A stretch of DNA of 64,000 nt from Streptomyces sp. NBC_00224 (lineage in GTDB: Bacteria > Actinomycetota > Actinomycetes > Streptomycetales > Streptomycetaceae). Below the pieces are notes generated by a model. That model ran no database searches and had not been told where the DNA came from. It worked only from the letters and a program-made list of their open reading frames with translations. The DNA lies in contig NZ_CP108106.1 of NCBI RefSeq assembly GCF_041435195.1, positions 868,001 through 932,000 of the forward strand, read 5' to 3'. The position numbers and the translations under genes were made by a program. Position 1 is the stretch's first letter; every line of letters begins with the position of its first letter. Positions 36,315-44,838 of this stretch are shown here, in pieces.

Positions 36315-36752
36315 GGGCGGTTCCTTTCAAACGTCTGCGAGGTGTAACCCGCGCTAGTAGCGACAGCGCCAAGGACCGGGACACCCGGGTGAAGCACGAA
36401 CCCCTTCCAGCGACGCCGCCGCTGCCCTGGCAGCTAGGTAGTGCGCACCGGCTCAGGTTTCATGGCCGCCTGGACCAAGATTCTTTGAGGAAACACGTCA
36501 CCGCAGGTCACCGACCAAGCCTCAAAGAAGCCGATGCGCGATCAGGTGACCGGTCAGAGTTGCTGCTGGTCGATCACACCACCTCCCCGGCGAGCTCCGG
36601 GACCCGGCGGCGCGCGCAGACTCTGCGGAACTCCCCCTACCTGCCCGTGAGTTGACTATGCGTCACACCCACCGCCCTACCAGCTTCCGTTCCCGCATGA
36701 GAACGGAACCCTCAAGTTGATCACAACCTCACACAGTCCCCAGGTCGTGTCG
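36315..36752. other. Intergenic with 10-bp inverted repeat
   Basis: 438 bp between the sigma-like gene (leftward) and the 3' end of the TetR gene. TTCTTTGAGG at 36481-36490 is matched by its perfect complement at 36520-36529, with a 29-base spacer that itself contains two copies of GGTCACCG-like sequence. It may be the control region of the sigma-like gene. No gene seen. Confidence 0.4.
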
Positions 36753-37421
36753 TCAGAGTCCCGTCCGCCGGGCCCGCTCAAGGCCGTCGAGGATCAGGTC
36801 GAGTCCGAACACGAACTCGTTTCCGTGGTCGTAGCCGGGCCGCAGGATGTGCTCGACGGTCATCTCGGTGAGGTGGGGGTACTGACCGGCGCCGAATTGT
36901 GCCTGGATCGTCTGCGCGGCCTTCGCCGTCTCCTCCGCGGTGCCGAAGGGCGGGCCGGCCTCCTGCAGCGAGAACCCGTAGATATAGCTGTCCAGAACGG
37001 ACAACGCGTGGGCGGTCAGTTCGATCGAGAAGCCCGCTTCCCTGAGCGTTCCGATCACGGCGTCGTGGTGGTGCAGCGTCGCGGGGCCCGGAGTGGTCCG
37101 CGACTCCATCAGCCCCGTCGCCCAGGGGTGGCGCGACATGACGGCGCGGGCCGAGATGGCCCGTCGGCGCATGGCCGTCCGCCAGCCGGCCTTGCCGCAG
37201 GGAAGGTCGATCTCCGCGAAGACGCTGTCGATCATGCCGTCGAGCAGGTCGACCTTGTTCGCCACGTGGCGGTACAACGACATCGCCTCGACCCCGAGTT
37301 CCACGCCGAGCTTGCGCATGGTCAGCGACTCGATCCCGCCCGTGTCGGCGAGAGCGACGGCGGTCCGCAGCACGCGGTCCCTGGTCAACGGGGGGCGGGG
37401 GGCGGGTTCCGGGTGGCTCAT
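36753..37421 (-). CDS. TetR family regulator (tetracycline-repressor-type C-terminal domain)
   Basis: 222 residues. The HTH is [17 protein letters not shown] then [22 protein letters not shown], and the C-terminal part has the TetR_C pattern with a conserved His ([22 protein letters not shown]). The ATG is at 37421. It is divergent from the DUF4389 gene, and three palindromic sites lie between them, so it very probably represses itself and that gene. Confidence 0.92.
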   Translation of the reverse strand: MSHPEPAPRPPLTRDRVLRTAVALADTGGIESLTMRKLGVELGVEAMSLYRHVANKVDLLDGMIDSVFAEIDLPCGKAGWRTAMRRRAISARAVMSRHPWATGLMESRTTPGPATLHHHDAVIGTLREAGFSIELTAHALSVLDSYIYGFSLQEAGPPFGTAEETAKAAQTIQAQFGAGQYPHLTEMTVEHILRPGYDHGNEFVFGLDLILDGLERARRTGL

Positions 37422-37451
37422 GCGCGTCCTCCGGTCCTGGGCCTTGACAGG

Positions 37452-37497
37452 CTTATGACGTAAGCGTACGACTTACAAAGTAAGCTTACGTTGTAAG
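37452..37497. promoter_or_regulatory. Triple TetR operator
   Basis: Three copies of CTTAY-N3-GTAAG: CTTATGACGTAAG at 37452, CTTACAAAGTAAG at 37472 and CTTACGTTGTAAG at 37485. The last two are perfect and abut. They occupy the region just upstream of the TetR start. Confidence 0.75.
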
Positions 37498-37616
37498 CCA
37501 CCGATCATGGGGCCCCTCGTCGATGCGAAGAAGTGCGCACTCAGGGCCCGCCTTGGGGCCAGGTCCAAGCCCAACGGCCCGTCACCATCCGTGAACGGCT
37601 GCCCGAGGAGGGCACC

Positions 37617-38216
37617 ATGTCACTGGCCACCCCCTACCCCGCTCAACTCGACCTTCAGGGCACACGTGAGATCGCCCGCTGGCGACCGCTCGTGCAATGG
37701 CTCCTCGCCGTCCCGCAACTGCTGATCGCCTACGCGCTGAGCCTGTTGCGTGGGGTGCTGACGTTCATCGCCTTCTTCACCGTGCTGTTCACCCGGCGCA
37801 TCCCCCGTCCGCTCTTCGACGCGATCGCCATGACCTTCCGCTACGAGTGGCGCGTCGTCAGCTACGTGCTGTTTCTGCGCGAGGATTACCCGCCGTTCGA
37901 CTTCCAGGCCACCGCGGACGACGACGGCGTCGATTCGCACACCCTCGTGACGTTCGCCTACCCCGAGCGGATGTCACGGTGGCAGCCACTGGTCAAATGG
38001 CTCCTCGCCGTCCCGCACTACCTGGTGCTGTTCGCGCTGAGCCTCGCGGCGATGGCCGTCGTGCTCGTGGGATTCTTCGCCGTGCTGATCACCGGTGAAT
38101 ATCCGCAGGGGCTCCGCAACTTCCTCGTCGGCGTCTACCGCTACAACCTGCGGGTGCAGGCCTACGTCGGCCTGCTCACCGACACGTATCCGCCCTTCAG
38201 CCTCCAAGCCGGCTGA
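37617..38216 (+). CDS. DUF4389 membrane protein with two repeats
   Basis: 199 residues from the ATG at 37617 with GAGGAGGG upstream. It contains two copies of a DUF4389 unit: RWRPLVQWLLAVPQLLIAYA with FRYEWRVVSYV, then RWQPLVKWLLAVPHYLVLFA with YRYNLRVQAYV, each with two helices and a closing YPPF. Function unknown. Its promoter region carries the triple TetR operator. Confidence 0.88.
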   Translation: MSLATPYPAQLDLQGTREIARWRPLVQWLLAVPQLLIAYALSLLRGVLTFIAFFTVLFTRRIPRPLFDAIAMTFRYEWRVVSYVLFLREDYPPFDFQATADDDGVDSHTLVTFAYPERMSRWQPLVKWLLAVPHYLVLFALSLAAMAVVLVGFFAVLITGEYPQGLRNFLVGVYRYNLRVQAYVGLLTDTYPPFSLQAG

Positions 38217-38897
38217 CCAGGCCACCCTGTTCCGGCCCGGCACGCGCGGAAGGCCCCGCTTCTCTCTCAATTCCCCAGGGTGGGAGGTATGGCCAGCGAC
38301 CCAATAGCGGCGTACCGTCCCTGGCAGGTCCCAGACCCCGGCCGTTCGATGGACGCGTGGAACCGCGAAGAGGCTGAACCAGCCCCGAACCACCGCGACT
38401 CACCGCTTCCGCTCTCGCTCAGGCACGGGAGGCGTTGATGGCCGCACCTTCTTGGAGTGGCTGCCTGGCTGACGCAGCGCATGAGGACGGCGGCCCGCAC
38501 CGCGGCACAGTATGTGCCCGGCCGAGGCGACGCACCGTACTACCACCCCCTGATCAGCACGGACGCGACTGGACGCTGATCCGAAGCCACCCCCGGCCGC
38601 GCCGCGTTCCCACGCGAGCGGGGGGCTCCAGGTGCTCGGCCGATGGCGGGGTGGGGGCATCGGCCGAGCACCGAAACCGCACGATGGCACTCCACGAATC
38701 AACTCGCCCGGCAACCACGGCACCAGCACGGCCCGGCGATCGGCTCCTGCACCGCATCCTGACCGACCGTTACATGTCCGGTGCGGCGTCCACACCGCCC
38801 GCGCCGGACACACTGCGTTTGCGTCGCCTCAGAGGCGCCCCCCAACAAGCTCGCAGCGACGCATCACGACGGTGGGCAGGCTGAGAGCCGGCCACAC
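38217..38897. other. Long intergenic region between convergent genes
   Basis: 681 bp with no gene I can support; the open frames on both strands lack domains and sensible starts. A 15-bp perfect inverted repeat lies at 38631-38672. The length between two convergent genes hints at a lost gene. Confidence 0.4.
38631..38672. terminator. 15-bp inverted repeat between convergent genes
   Basis: GGTGCTCGGCCGATG and its exact complement flank a 12-base G-rich loop. It is a candidate bidirectional terminator, though it sits about 415 bp from the DUF4389 stop and 225 bp from the DUF3592 stop. Confidence 0.45.
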
Positions 38898-39323
38898 TCA
38901 GAGAGTGAGGAGCCGCACGGCCAGGACGGTCACCGTCCCCACGGTGAACACCGCCCCCAGCGCGGTGAACAGCAGGTCGACACTTCTCGTGTCCCAGCCC
39001 ACGATGGCGAACCGGTCGGGGGCTTGCGGATCGTATCGGACCATGACGTGCGCCCCCACGCCGAAGCCGTTTCCCACGCCTGCGCGGCCGAACCTGGATG
39101 CGTACTCGCAGGTGCGCCCGTCCCGGGCCGTCCAGGCCGCGACCGGGTAGTGGAACCTGGCGCCGTCGTCATTGCGCACCACGTCGTGGCGGACGATCCG
39201 CGCCCTGGCGCTGACACCACTGCGGCGCAGCGCCTTGGCACGGCGGAGCCCGTACACACCGAAGCTGAGGAAAACCACGCCGATCGTCAGCGGGATGAGA
39301 CAGAAGAGCCATTCACGTTCCAT
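38898..39323 (-). CDS. DUF3592 membrane protein
   Basis: 141 residues from the ATG at 39323 (MEREWLFCLIPLTIGV). The N-terminal transmembrane helix is followed by a small strand domain (ARARIVRHDVVRNDDGARFH, VMVRYDPQAPDRFAI) and a second transmembrane helix at the end. That order and the YDPQAP motif are the DUF3592 pattern. Function unknown. Confidence 0.82.
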   Translation of the reverse strand: MEREWLFCLIPLTIGVVFLSFGVYGLRRAKALRRSGVSARARIVRHDVVRNDDGARFHYPVAAWTARDGRTCEYASRFGRAGVGNGFGVGAHVMVRYDPQAPDRFAIVGWDTRSVDLLFTALGAVFTVGTVTVLAVRLLTL

Positions 39324-39471
39324 GTGTTGCCCGACGCCTGAGCTGGGACATCGGTTGCAGACGGAGCGCAGTGACAATCCTCGGGCGGGGCTTCTCTTGA
39401 CGACCACGCACGATGAGCCCGCTTGTCGTGTGAGCCAAGAGGTCATCTCGAACGGCGCGGGACCCGGGTGT

Positions 39472-40050
39472 TCACGCCTCCGTTGCCTGCTGCGTCGTCC
39501 GAGTCAGGCGCCGCGCCAGCGTGTGCACCGTGCCCGCCGCGACGGGGAACAGAGCGAGACCGAGGGCCGGGGAGGCGGGTGGGAGGCCCGCGCGGCGCAG
39601 GTGGGACAGTGCCCACACGCTGTAGGGGATGACCACGGTTGGGGAGGTCGCGACGCCCGGGGTCAGGCCGCGATAGGCGGCCGACTGGGCGAGGTGCACC
39701 ACACCGTGGAGGCCGAAGCCGGTCAGAACGGTGCGGAAGAAGGCGCTGTGCCCCCGGGTGCGGGCACCGTCCGCCGCGGCGGCTGCCATCACCAAGGCCA
39801 TCAAGCCGATCGCGGTGTTCACCTGCGGCTGGGTGACTTCCACTCGTTTCCACACCGCGTCCGGGACCCGGGGGAAGCGGGCTTTGAGGCGCGGTCCGGC
39901 GGAGCGGGACCAGGGGGCCATGGTGAGCAGTTCCTCCACATCGTTGACCGCCCAGGCGGCGAACAACCCCCAGTAGACACCGGTGGGTACGACGTGCGTC
40001 TGCGCGGACGCCGCCAGATCCGCGGTTGTCCTGCGCCTCACACGAGCCAT
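39472..40050 (-). CDS. HXXEE-domain membrane protein
   Basis: 192 residues with about five helices. WAVNDVEELLTMAPW fits the HXXEE motif with Asn in place of the first His, and GFGLHGVVHLAQSAAYRG is the second conserved block. Divergent from a TetR gene across 63 bp containing a perfect palindrome, so it is the likely target of that regulator. Function unknown. Confidence 0.78.
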   Translation of the reverse strand: MARVRRRTTADLAASAQTHVVPTGVYWGLFAAWAVNDVEELLTMAPWSRSAGPRLKARFPRVPDAVWKRVEVTQPQVNTAIGLMALVMAAAAADGARTRGHSAFFRTVLTGFGLHGVVHLAQSAAYRGLTPGVATSPTVVIPYSVWALSHLRRAGLPPASPALGLALFPVAAGTVHTLARRLTRTTQQATEA

Positions 40051-40073
40051 GCTTCCTCCCCGGAATCACCCCG

Positions 40074-40101
40074 AAACACAACGCAACGTTGCGTTGTGTT
40101 T
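40074..40101. promoter_or_regulatory. Perfect 28-bp palindromic operator
   Basis: Each half is AAACACAACGCAAC, giving an uninterrupted 28-bp palindrome. It lies 13 bp before the TetR ATG and 24 bp before the HXXEE ATG, and overlaps any promoters of both. Confidence 0.8.
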
Positions 40102-40113
40102 TACACTAGCGCC

Positions 40114-40734
40114 ATGGGCGAATCCAGCACGAGCAGTCCCCGGCGACGCACGGCAGGCACCGGTCCGCGCGCCGCCGAACGCATCCACGAGGCCACGTTG
40201 GAACTACTCATCGAGCGCGGCTACCAGCGGCTGACCGTGGAGGCTGTCGCACAGAAGGCGGGGGTGAACAAGACCACGATCTACCGGTGGTGGCCGTCCA
40301 AGGGGCCACTGCTGCGGGCCGCACTGCTCCGCTCCCAGCTGCTCGACATCGACATCCCCGACACCGGAAACCTCCGGGGTGATCTGATCGCACTCGCTGG
40401 ACAGATGGCCCGCCTGGTGAACGGAGAGCGCACCGGCCCCGTCGCCCGTGCCATGCTCAGCGGCGGCGGCCAGGACGAACTCGCCTTTCTCACCCGGGAC
40501 TTCTTCGCCGACCGCCTCGAACGGGAACGGCCGCTGTTCGCCCGTGCCGTCGCCCGCGGCGAACTGTCCGCGGACACGGACCCCGCCCTTCTCGTAGACC
40601 TCATCGCGGGCGCCGTGTGGATGCGGATCCTGCTACGGCAACTCCCGGCCGGAGAAGAGTTCGTGGAGGCCGTGGTCGACGCGGTACTGCAGCCCATCGG
40701 CGCCCAGCTCGCCTCCGTCGAGGACCTGCGCTGA
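40114..40734 (+). CDS. TetR family regulator
   Basis: 206 residues from the ATG at 40114. HTH: RIHEATLELLIERGYQRLTV and AVAQKAGVNKTTIYRWW; the helical ligand domain ends with the TetR_C_11-like pattern (DLIAGAVWMRILL). The long open frame upstream is not part of the gene. The palindromic operator immediately upstream suggests autoregulation and control of the divergent HXXEE gene. Confidence 0.92.
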   Translation: MGESSTSSPRRRTAGTGPRAAERIHEATLELLIERGYQRLTVEAVAQKAGVNKTTIYRWWPSKGPLLRAALLRSQLLDIDIPDTGNLRGDLIALAGQMARLVNGERTGPVARAMLSGGGQDELAFLTRDFFADRLERERPLFARAVARGELSADTDPALLVDLIAGAVWMRILLRQLPAGEEFVEAVVDAVLQPIGAQLASVEDLR

Positions 40735-41216
40735 CAACGAAGCCAGTCCTCGCAGGTCGGTGCCTTCCGTCGGACCGACTCCGCTGCCGAAGGACAGCCA
40801 GGCCGCTGCTCTGCCACGCCCGACCTTGAGCAGATCTCGCCGAAGGCCGACGGATCACCGTTCGTCTCGTCGAGGGTTGGGCGCGCAGGTCAGGGCCATC
40901 AGGGCACAACCAGCTGCCCGAACACGCCATCTTCCGCGTTCCAACGTCTCCAGGTGTCAGGTTTCCCTGACGGCCGGGCAGAGCACCCCGCAGGCTCGGA
41001 GAGTCCAGGCACCGCACCCACCGGCATCGACCAAGTCGGCGGGTGGGCCGAAGTCTGTGGTGAGCCTGCCGGCGGCACACCGGGATCGGGGGGGGGACAT
41101 GTGCCGTCGGCCGACGCTTCATGACAAGGAACGGCTCACGGCGCCTTCCGTCCCGCCATGGACAAGCGGCTCGAACTGCCGCTCTTCGCTTCACGACACA
41201 TGAGGGGGAACCTTTC
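40735..41216 (+). other. Intergenic, nothing recognised
   Basis: 482 bp between the TetR gene and the phospholipase gene. A 147-codon plus-strand frame exists but has no domain and overlaps the start of the next gene. The promoter of the phospholipase must lie in its right half; GAGGGGG at 41202 is its ribosome site. Confidence 0.4.
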
Positions 41217-42206
41217 TTGACCACTCACCTTCGACATGGCACCGGCCCGCGGATGGTACTGGCGCTGGTGATGGCGCTGTGCGGGATCCTCGGTGCCACC
41301 GCGCTCAGCACGACCCCGGCCGCGGCCGGCGATCAGCGTCACGCCATCTACGCCATCGCGCACCGGGTCGACACCCTGGACGGCGTGGATGCCGCGCTCA
41401 AGCACGGCGCCAACGGCATCGAGATCGACGTCTGCGCCTGGTACAACCCCAACGAATGGCGCGCCTATCATGACTGTTCCTCGGCCGGTGAGAACCGACG
41501 GGGCCCCAGCTTCGACAGCATGATCGACCGCATCGTCTCCCACGCCAACGCCGGGCGCCGGCTGGCGCTGGTGTGGCTGGACATCAAGGACCCGAACTAC
41601 TGCGGAGAGCAGCCGAACCGTGGGTGCAGCGTCGCCGGACTGCGCGACAAGGCGCAGCGGCTGACGGCTGCCGGGATCCAGGTGCTCTACGGTTTCTACG
41701 AGTACCACGGCGGCAGCACGCCGGACGTCGGCGGCAGAGGCTGGAAGAGTCTGGAAGGCAGGCTCGGCAGCCTGGAGGGCATCACGACGACCGGGACCCG
41801 CGACCAGGCCCAGAGCGCCTTCAACCGGTCCGGTTCCGGGTTCCCGACCGGTCACCGGGCGATGGACTACGGAGACAGCGACATCACCAAGGGTTTCGGC
41901 AACTGCACCGAAGCCACCTACAACACGTGCGCGGAGCTCAAGAAGGGCGCCCAGGACCGTGCCGCTGGACGGCTCGCGGCCACACTGTCCTGGACGACCA
42001 CCTACAACGACCCGTGGTACGTCGACAAACTGCTCGGCGACGCACAGGTGGACGGCATCATCGCGGGCTACGGCGCCTTCACCGGAGTACGCGAGTACGA
42101 CGACAACTGGCAGTGCGCCAACGCCGTCAACCTCGTCCGTGACTGGGTGAACCGCCACAGCTCGACCCACCGCATGGCCACCAGCGGCGACCGCCTCTTC
42201 AGGTAA
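41217..42206 (+). CDS. Secreted phospholipase D of the sphingomyelinase-D-like (GDPD-fold) family
   Basis: 329 residues from the TTG at 41217, with a signal peptide ending near Ala37. The mature protein has the TIM-barrel active-site set of spider/actinobacterial PLD toxins: His49 (IAHRVDTLDGVD), Glu69 and Asp71 (NGIEIDVCAW), His85 and Asp86 (RAYHDCSS) and Asp122 (LVWLDIKDP). Family members cleave or cyclise choline phospholipids with Mg2+. Several Cys residues suit a secreted protein. Confidence 0.82.
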   Translation: MTTHLRHGTGPRMVLALVMALCGILGATALSTTPAAAGDQRHAIYAIAHRVDTLDGVDAALKHGANGIEIDVCAWYNPNEWRAYHDCSSAGENRRGPSFDSMIDRIVSHANAGRRLALVWLDIKDPNYCGEQPNRGCSVAGLRDKAQRLTAAGIQVLYGFYEYHGGSTPDVGGRGWKSLEGRLGSLEGITTTGTRDQAQSAFNRSGSGFPTGHRAMDYGDSDITKGFGNCTEATYNTCAELKKGAQDRAAGRLAATLSWTTTYNDPWYVDKLLGDAQVDGIIAGYGAFTGVREYDDNWQCANAVNLVRDWVNRHSSTHRMATSGDRLFR

Positions 42207-42347
42207 CACAAACCCCGGGCCGGGTCCGTCGGGGCCCGGCCCACGGGAGTCCCACTCCCAGGGACGGTCGGACATGGGAGAGGTCCCCTCTGCCCCCTCC
42301 CCAGCCCCTCTGCCCCCCTCCCCCCCTGGACAACTCTTCCGATCCAT

Positions 42348-42374
42348 CGACTATTCTAATAATCGAACTAGTCG
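42348..42374. promoter_or_regulatory. Putative PadR operator
   Basis: CGACTA and TAGTCG form a 6-bp inverted repeat around a 15-base AT-rich centre (TTCTAATAATCGAAC), 18 bp before the PadR start. A TATTCT-like -10 overlaps it. Confidence 0.45.
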
Positions 42375-42392
42375 GGTTGCTCGGGAGGGGTC

Positions 42393-42767
42393 ATGCCGGA
42401 CATCCAAGCCGCGTGGCTGCGCGCGTCATTGCCGTTGTGCCTGCTCGGCGTGCTGGCCACCGAGGGCGAGAGCTACGGCTACGCACTGATCCAGCGGCTC
42501 GGCGAGGCCGGGCTCGGGGGCCTCAAGGCAGCCACCCTCTACCCGGCCCTCGGCAAACTGGAGGAAGAGGGCGCCGTCGAGGTGCGGTGGAGCGCGGGAG
42601 ACGGCGGGCCGGGGCGGAAGTACTACCACCTCACCCCCACCGGACACACCCGCCTCGCACAGGAGTACCGGTCCTGGCGGGCCCTGGACGACGTGGTGAG
42701 CGCGCTGGCCGGGGACCGCTCTCCCGCACGGACGACACCCGGGGACCACGGGGGCGAGGATCAATGA
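42393..42767 (+). CDS. PadR family regulator
   Basis: 124 residues, ATG after GGGAGGGG. The winged helix is clear: LLGVLATEGESYGYALIQRL, LKAATLYPALGKLEEEGAV and GRKYYHLTPTGH. The stop overlaps the next start (ATGA), coupling it to the membrane protein. PadR/HAAS-domain membrane protein pairs are common in Gram-positives, with PadR repressing its own operon. Confidence 0.92.
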   Translation: MPDIQAAWLRASLPLCLLGVLATEGESYGYALIQRLGEAGLGGLKAATLYPALGKLEEEGAVEVRWSAGDGGPGRKYYHLTPTGHTRLAQEYRSWRALDDVVSALAGDRSPARTTPGDHGGEDQ

Positions 42768-43852
42768 CGCGCGGCACCGAGCAGCGGCCGGTCTGGACGT
42801 GCAAGGACGACGAGCGGTGGGCGGCACAGTTCGAACTCGCGCTGGCCTACCACCACAACCCGCCGGACGGGCTCGCCGACGCGGCACTCACCGAGGTCCA
42901 CGAGATCGCGGCGGAGGCCGGGCAGCCCATACGCAAGGTAGTGGGCGAACCGAACGCCTACGCCGATACGGTCGCGGCCGAGCGCATCAGCGAGACGCGG
43001 CGCAGCACCGAAGGCCTGGACGGACTCGTGGCGGGCGGCCGGTTTACCGCGGGACTGGTGCTGGCGGGCGTTCAGGCAGTGCTGTTCGGCATCGTGCTCT
43101 GGGTGAGCGACGGGTTCTGGCTGACGGCCGGATGGACCGAGCTGACGGGCGGGGCGCTGCTGACCGTGCTTTCCGTGACGGTGTCCGGGGTGCTGCCCGA
43201 ACTCCGGGCGGCCGCGCGGCTGCGGGCCTGGCGCATCGCGCTGGCGGCGGTCTGCGCCCTCGCGGTGACAGCCGCTGTCCTGTTCACCGCGGTTCCCTCC
43301 GGATCGCTGGTCGAGGTCCCGGCGCCCGCACTGTTCGGTGTCGGGGCGCTGCTGGCCGTCGCGGGGTTCCGGCTGCCCGACGAGCGGGCCGCGCGCTGCT
43401 TCCTCGGGCGGCGTGCCGCGGCGGAGCCGGTCGGTGACGACGCCTGGCTGGCGCGCCTGGAAACGCTGCTCAGAGGGCGGCACGGATACTCACCCAAGGC
43501 GGCGGCCCGCTGCCGGGAGGAGGCTCGGGACCATCTGCGGGCGTCCGGCGGCGGCGCGGCCGAGGAGTTCGGGCCTGTCGAGGTGTATGCGATGCGGTTG
43601 GCCGACAACCCGGGACGCACGAGCCGTTCAGCGCGCGCCCGGCTGATCCCGGCCGCGGCCATGTGCGCGCTCAGCGTCCGGTACGGGTACGACCTGCTCG
43701 CCGACCCCGAGCCCCGATCGGTGTGGTTCTGGATCAAGGTCGGGGCGCTGCCACTGGCCATCTGGGCGTGGGGCACGGCGCTCCTCGAAATCCGCTCGGC
43801 GCTGCGCCGCGACACCCGCAAGGGCACAGCTCAGCGCCACCGCTCCAAGTAG
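42764..43852 (+). CDS. PadR-coupled membrane protein with HAAS-like domains
   Basis: 362 residues. A cytoplasmic helical domain at 1-75 (WAAQFELALAYHHNPPDG, EAGQPIRKVVGEPNAYAD) resembles the HAAS domain of PadR partners. About six transmembrane helices follow, with a second HAAS-like helical segment at about 225-285 (RCREEARDHLRAS, MRLADNPGR) between them. It starts inside the PadR stop codon. It may be a sensor or transporter controlled by PadR; the substrate is unknown. Confidence 0.75.
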   Translation: MTRGTEQRPVWTCKDDERWAAQFELALAYHHNPPDGLADAALTEVHEIAAEAGQPIRKVVGEPNAYADTVAAERISETRRSTEGLDGLVAGGRFTAGLVLAGVQAVLFGIVLWVSDGFWLTAGWTELTGGALLTVLSVTVSGVLPELRAAARLRAWRIALAAVCALAVTAAVLFTAVPSGSLVEVPAPALFGVGALLAVAGFRLPDERAARCFLGRRAAAEPVGDDAWLARLETLLRGRHGYSPKAAARCREEARDHLRASGGGAAEEFGPVEVYAMRLADNPGRTSRSARARLIPAAAMCALSVRYGYDLLADPEPRSVWFWIKVGALPLAIWAWGTALLEIRSALRRDTRKGTAQRHRSK

Positions 43853-43956
43853 GGTCGGGGACTGCCGCGGTGGCTTCCGCGCCGTCTCCAGCCCCCGTCG
43901 CGTCTGCCGCTCTCGTCGTTCATCCAGTGCGGCGGGGCTTCGTTCCCTGCTTGGGC

Positions 43957-43988
43957 GGAACCGGCTGTCCGTGCGGACAGCCGGTTCC
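43957..43988. terminator. Bidirectional terminator hairpin
   Basis: GGAACCGGCTGTCC and its perfect complement with a 4-base GTGC loop, between convergent genes (stops at 43852 and 44000). Confidence 0.75.
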
Positions 43989-43999
43989 TGACTGGCAAC

Positions 44000-44653
44000 T
44001 CACGGACACTGCCCTCCCGTTGGCAGCACTCCGATCGTGAGGTTCACCGCGGTTCCCGGGACGGCCAATGTGCCGGCGCCCGGAGTCTGACCGGAGACGG
44101 TGTGGTCGTGATTGCACCTCCAGTCGACGACTGTGGTCACCCTGCCGACGGCGAAGCCCGCGGAGTTCAGGATCGACGTGGCCACGAGCCGGGTCTCCTC
44201 GCCCACGTCCGGCACCCGCACCAGGTTGAGCTTCTGCCAGGTCGAACCGTTGGACCACCTGATGGTGTTCGGCGCCTGCAGCTTCGCGCTGTAGGTGGCG
44301 TCATCAGGGAAAGTGACCAGGATGGTGTCGCTGTTGATCACGACACCGGTGGCGGTCGGACGATGCTGGGAGGACATGTCCACCGTCAGGATGTCGTTGA
44401 CGTCCGAAATCACCGGCCTCGCTGACCCCCCGTCGGTAAACGTGCCGTTCACGTCGAACACCAGCGGTGTCGCTGCCGCGGTGGCGGTGCGCGCCGACAC
44501 GGACGCCGTGTGGGCGCTCGCTTCGACGGGTGTGACGAGCGCAGACGTGAGCGGGGCAGAGCTGGCGGCTCCTGCCCCTGCTCCTGCCACGTTCAGGACG
44601 GTGGCCAAGGACGCCACCAGCACCCCTCCGAAGATCTTGTCGCGGACTCGCAT
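44000..44653 (-). CDS. Secreted protein with PASTA-like C-terminal domain
   Basis: 217 residues from the ATG at 44653 after AGGGGGAG. Signal peptide (about 1-30), a central strand-rich domain (FDVNGTFTDGG, DDATYSAKLQAPNTIRWSNG) and a C-terminal PASTA-like repeat (SILNSAGFAVGRVTTVVD, VSGQTPGAGTLAVPGT, VNLTIG). PASTA domains usually bind peptidoglycan fragments on kinases or PBPs; here the domain is on a small exported protein with no kinase. A cell-wall role is likely. Confidence 0.72.
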   Translation of the reverse strand: MRVRDKIFGGVLVASLATVLNVAGAGAGAASSAPLTSALVTPVEASAHTASVSARTATAAATPLVFDVNGTFTDGGSARPVISDVNDILTVDMSSQHRPTATGVVINSDTILVTFPDDATYSAKLQAPNTIRWSNGSTWQKLNLVRVPDVGEETRLVATSILNSAGFAVGRVTTVVDWRCNHDHTVSGQTPGAGTLAVPGTAVNLTIGVLPTGGQCP

Positions 44654-44838
44654 GGTTGTCTCCCCCTTCGGGCCCGAGCCAAATGTGAGCGGATGCAGGC
44701 CCTGATTCACCGCGTCACGGTCGGTCGCGTTCAGCATCGGCTGGTCCGTGGCCCGGCTGCTATACGAGGTTCTGCGTATGCCCGGGGACCACGGCCGCTG
44801 AGTAATCTGAGACCGGTCTGCGGATGAAAGGGGACCCG

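Noticed and set aside
40760..41203. 147-codon plus-strand ORF before the phospholipase gene
   Set aside because: No domain, no ribosome site, and composition like the intergenic background.
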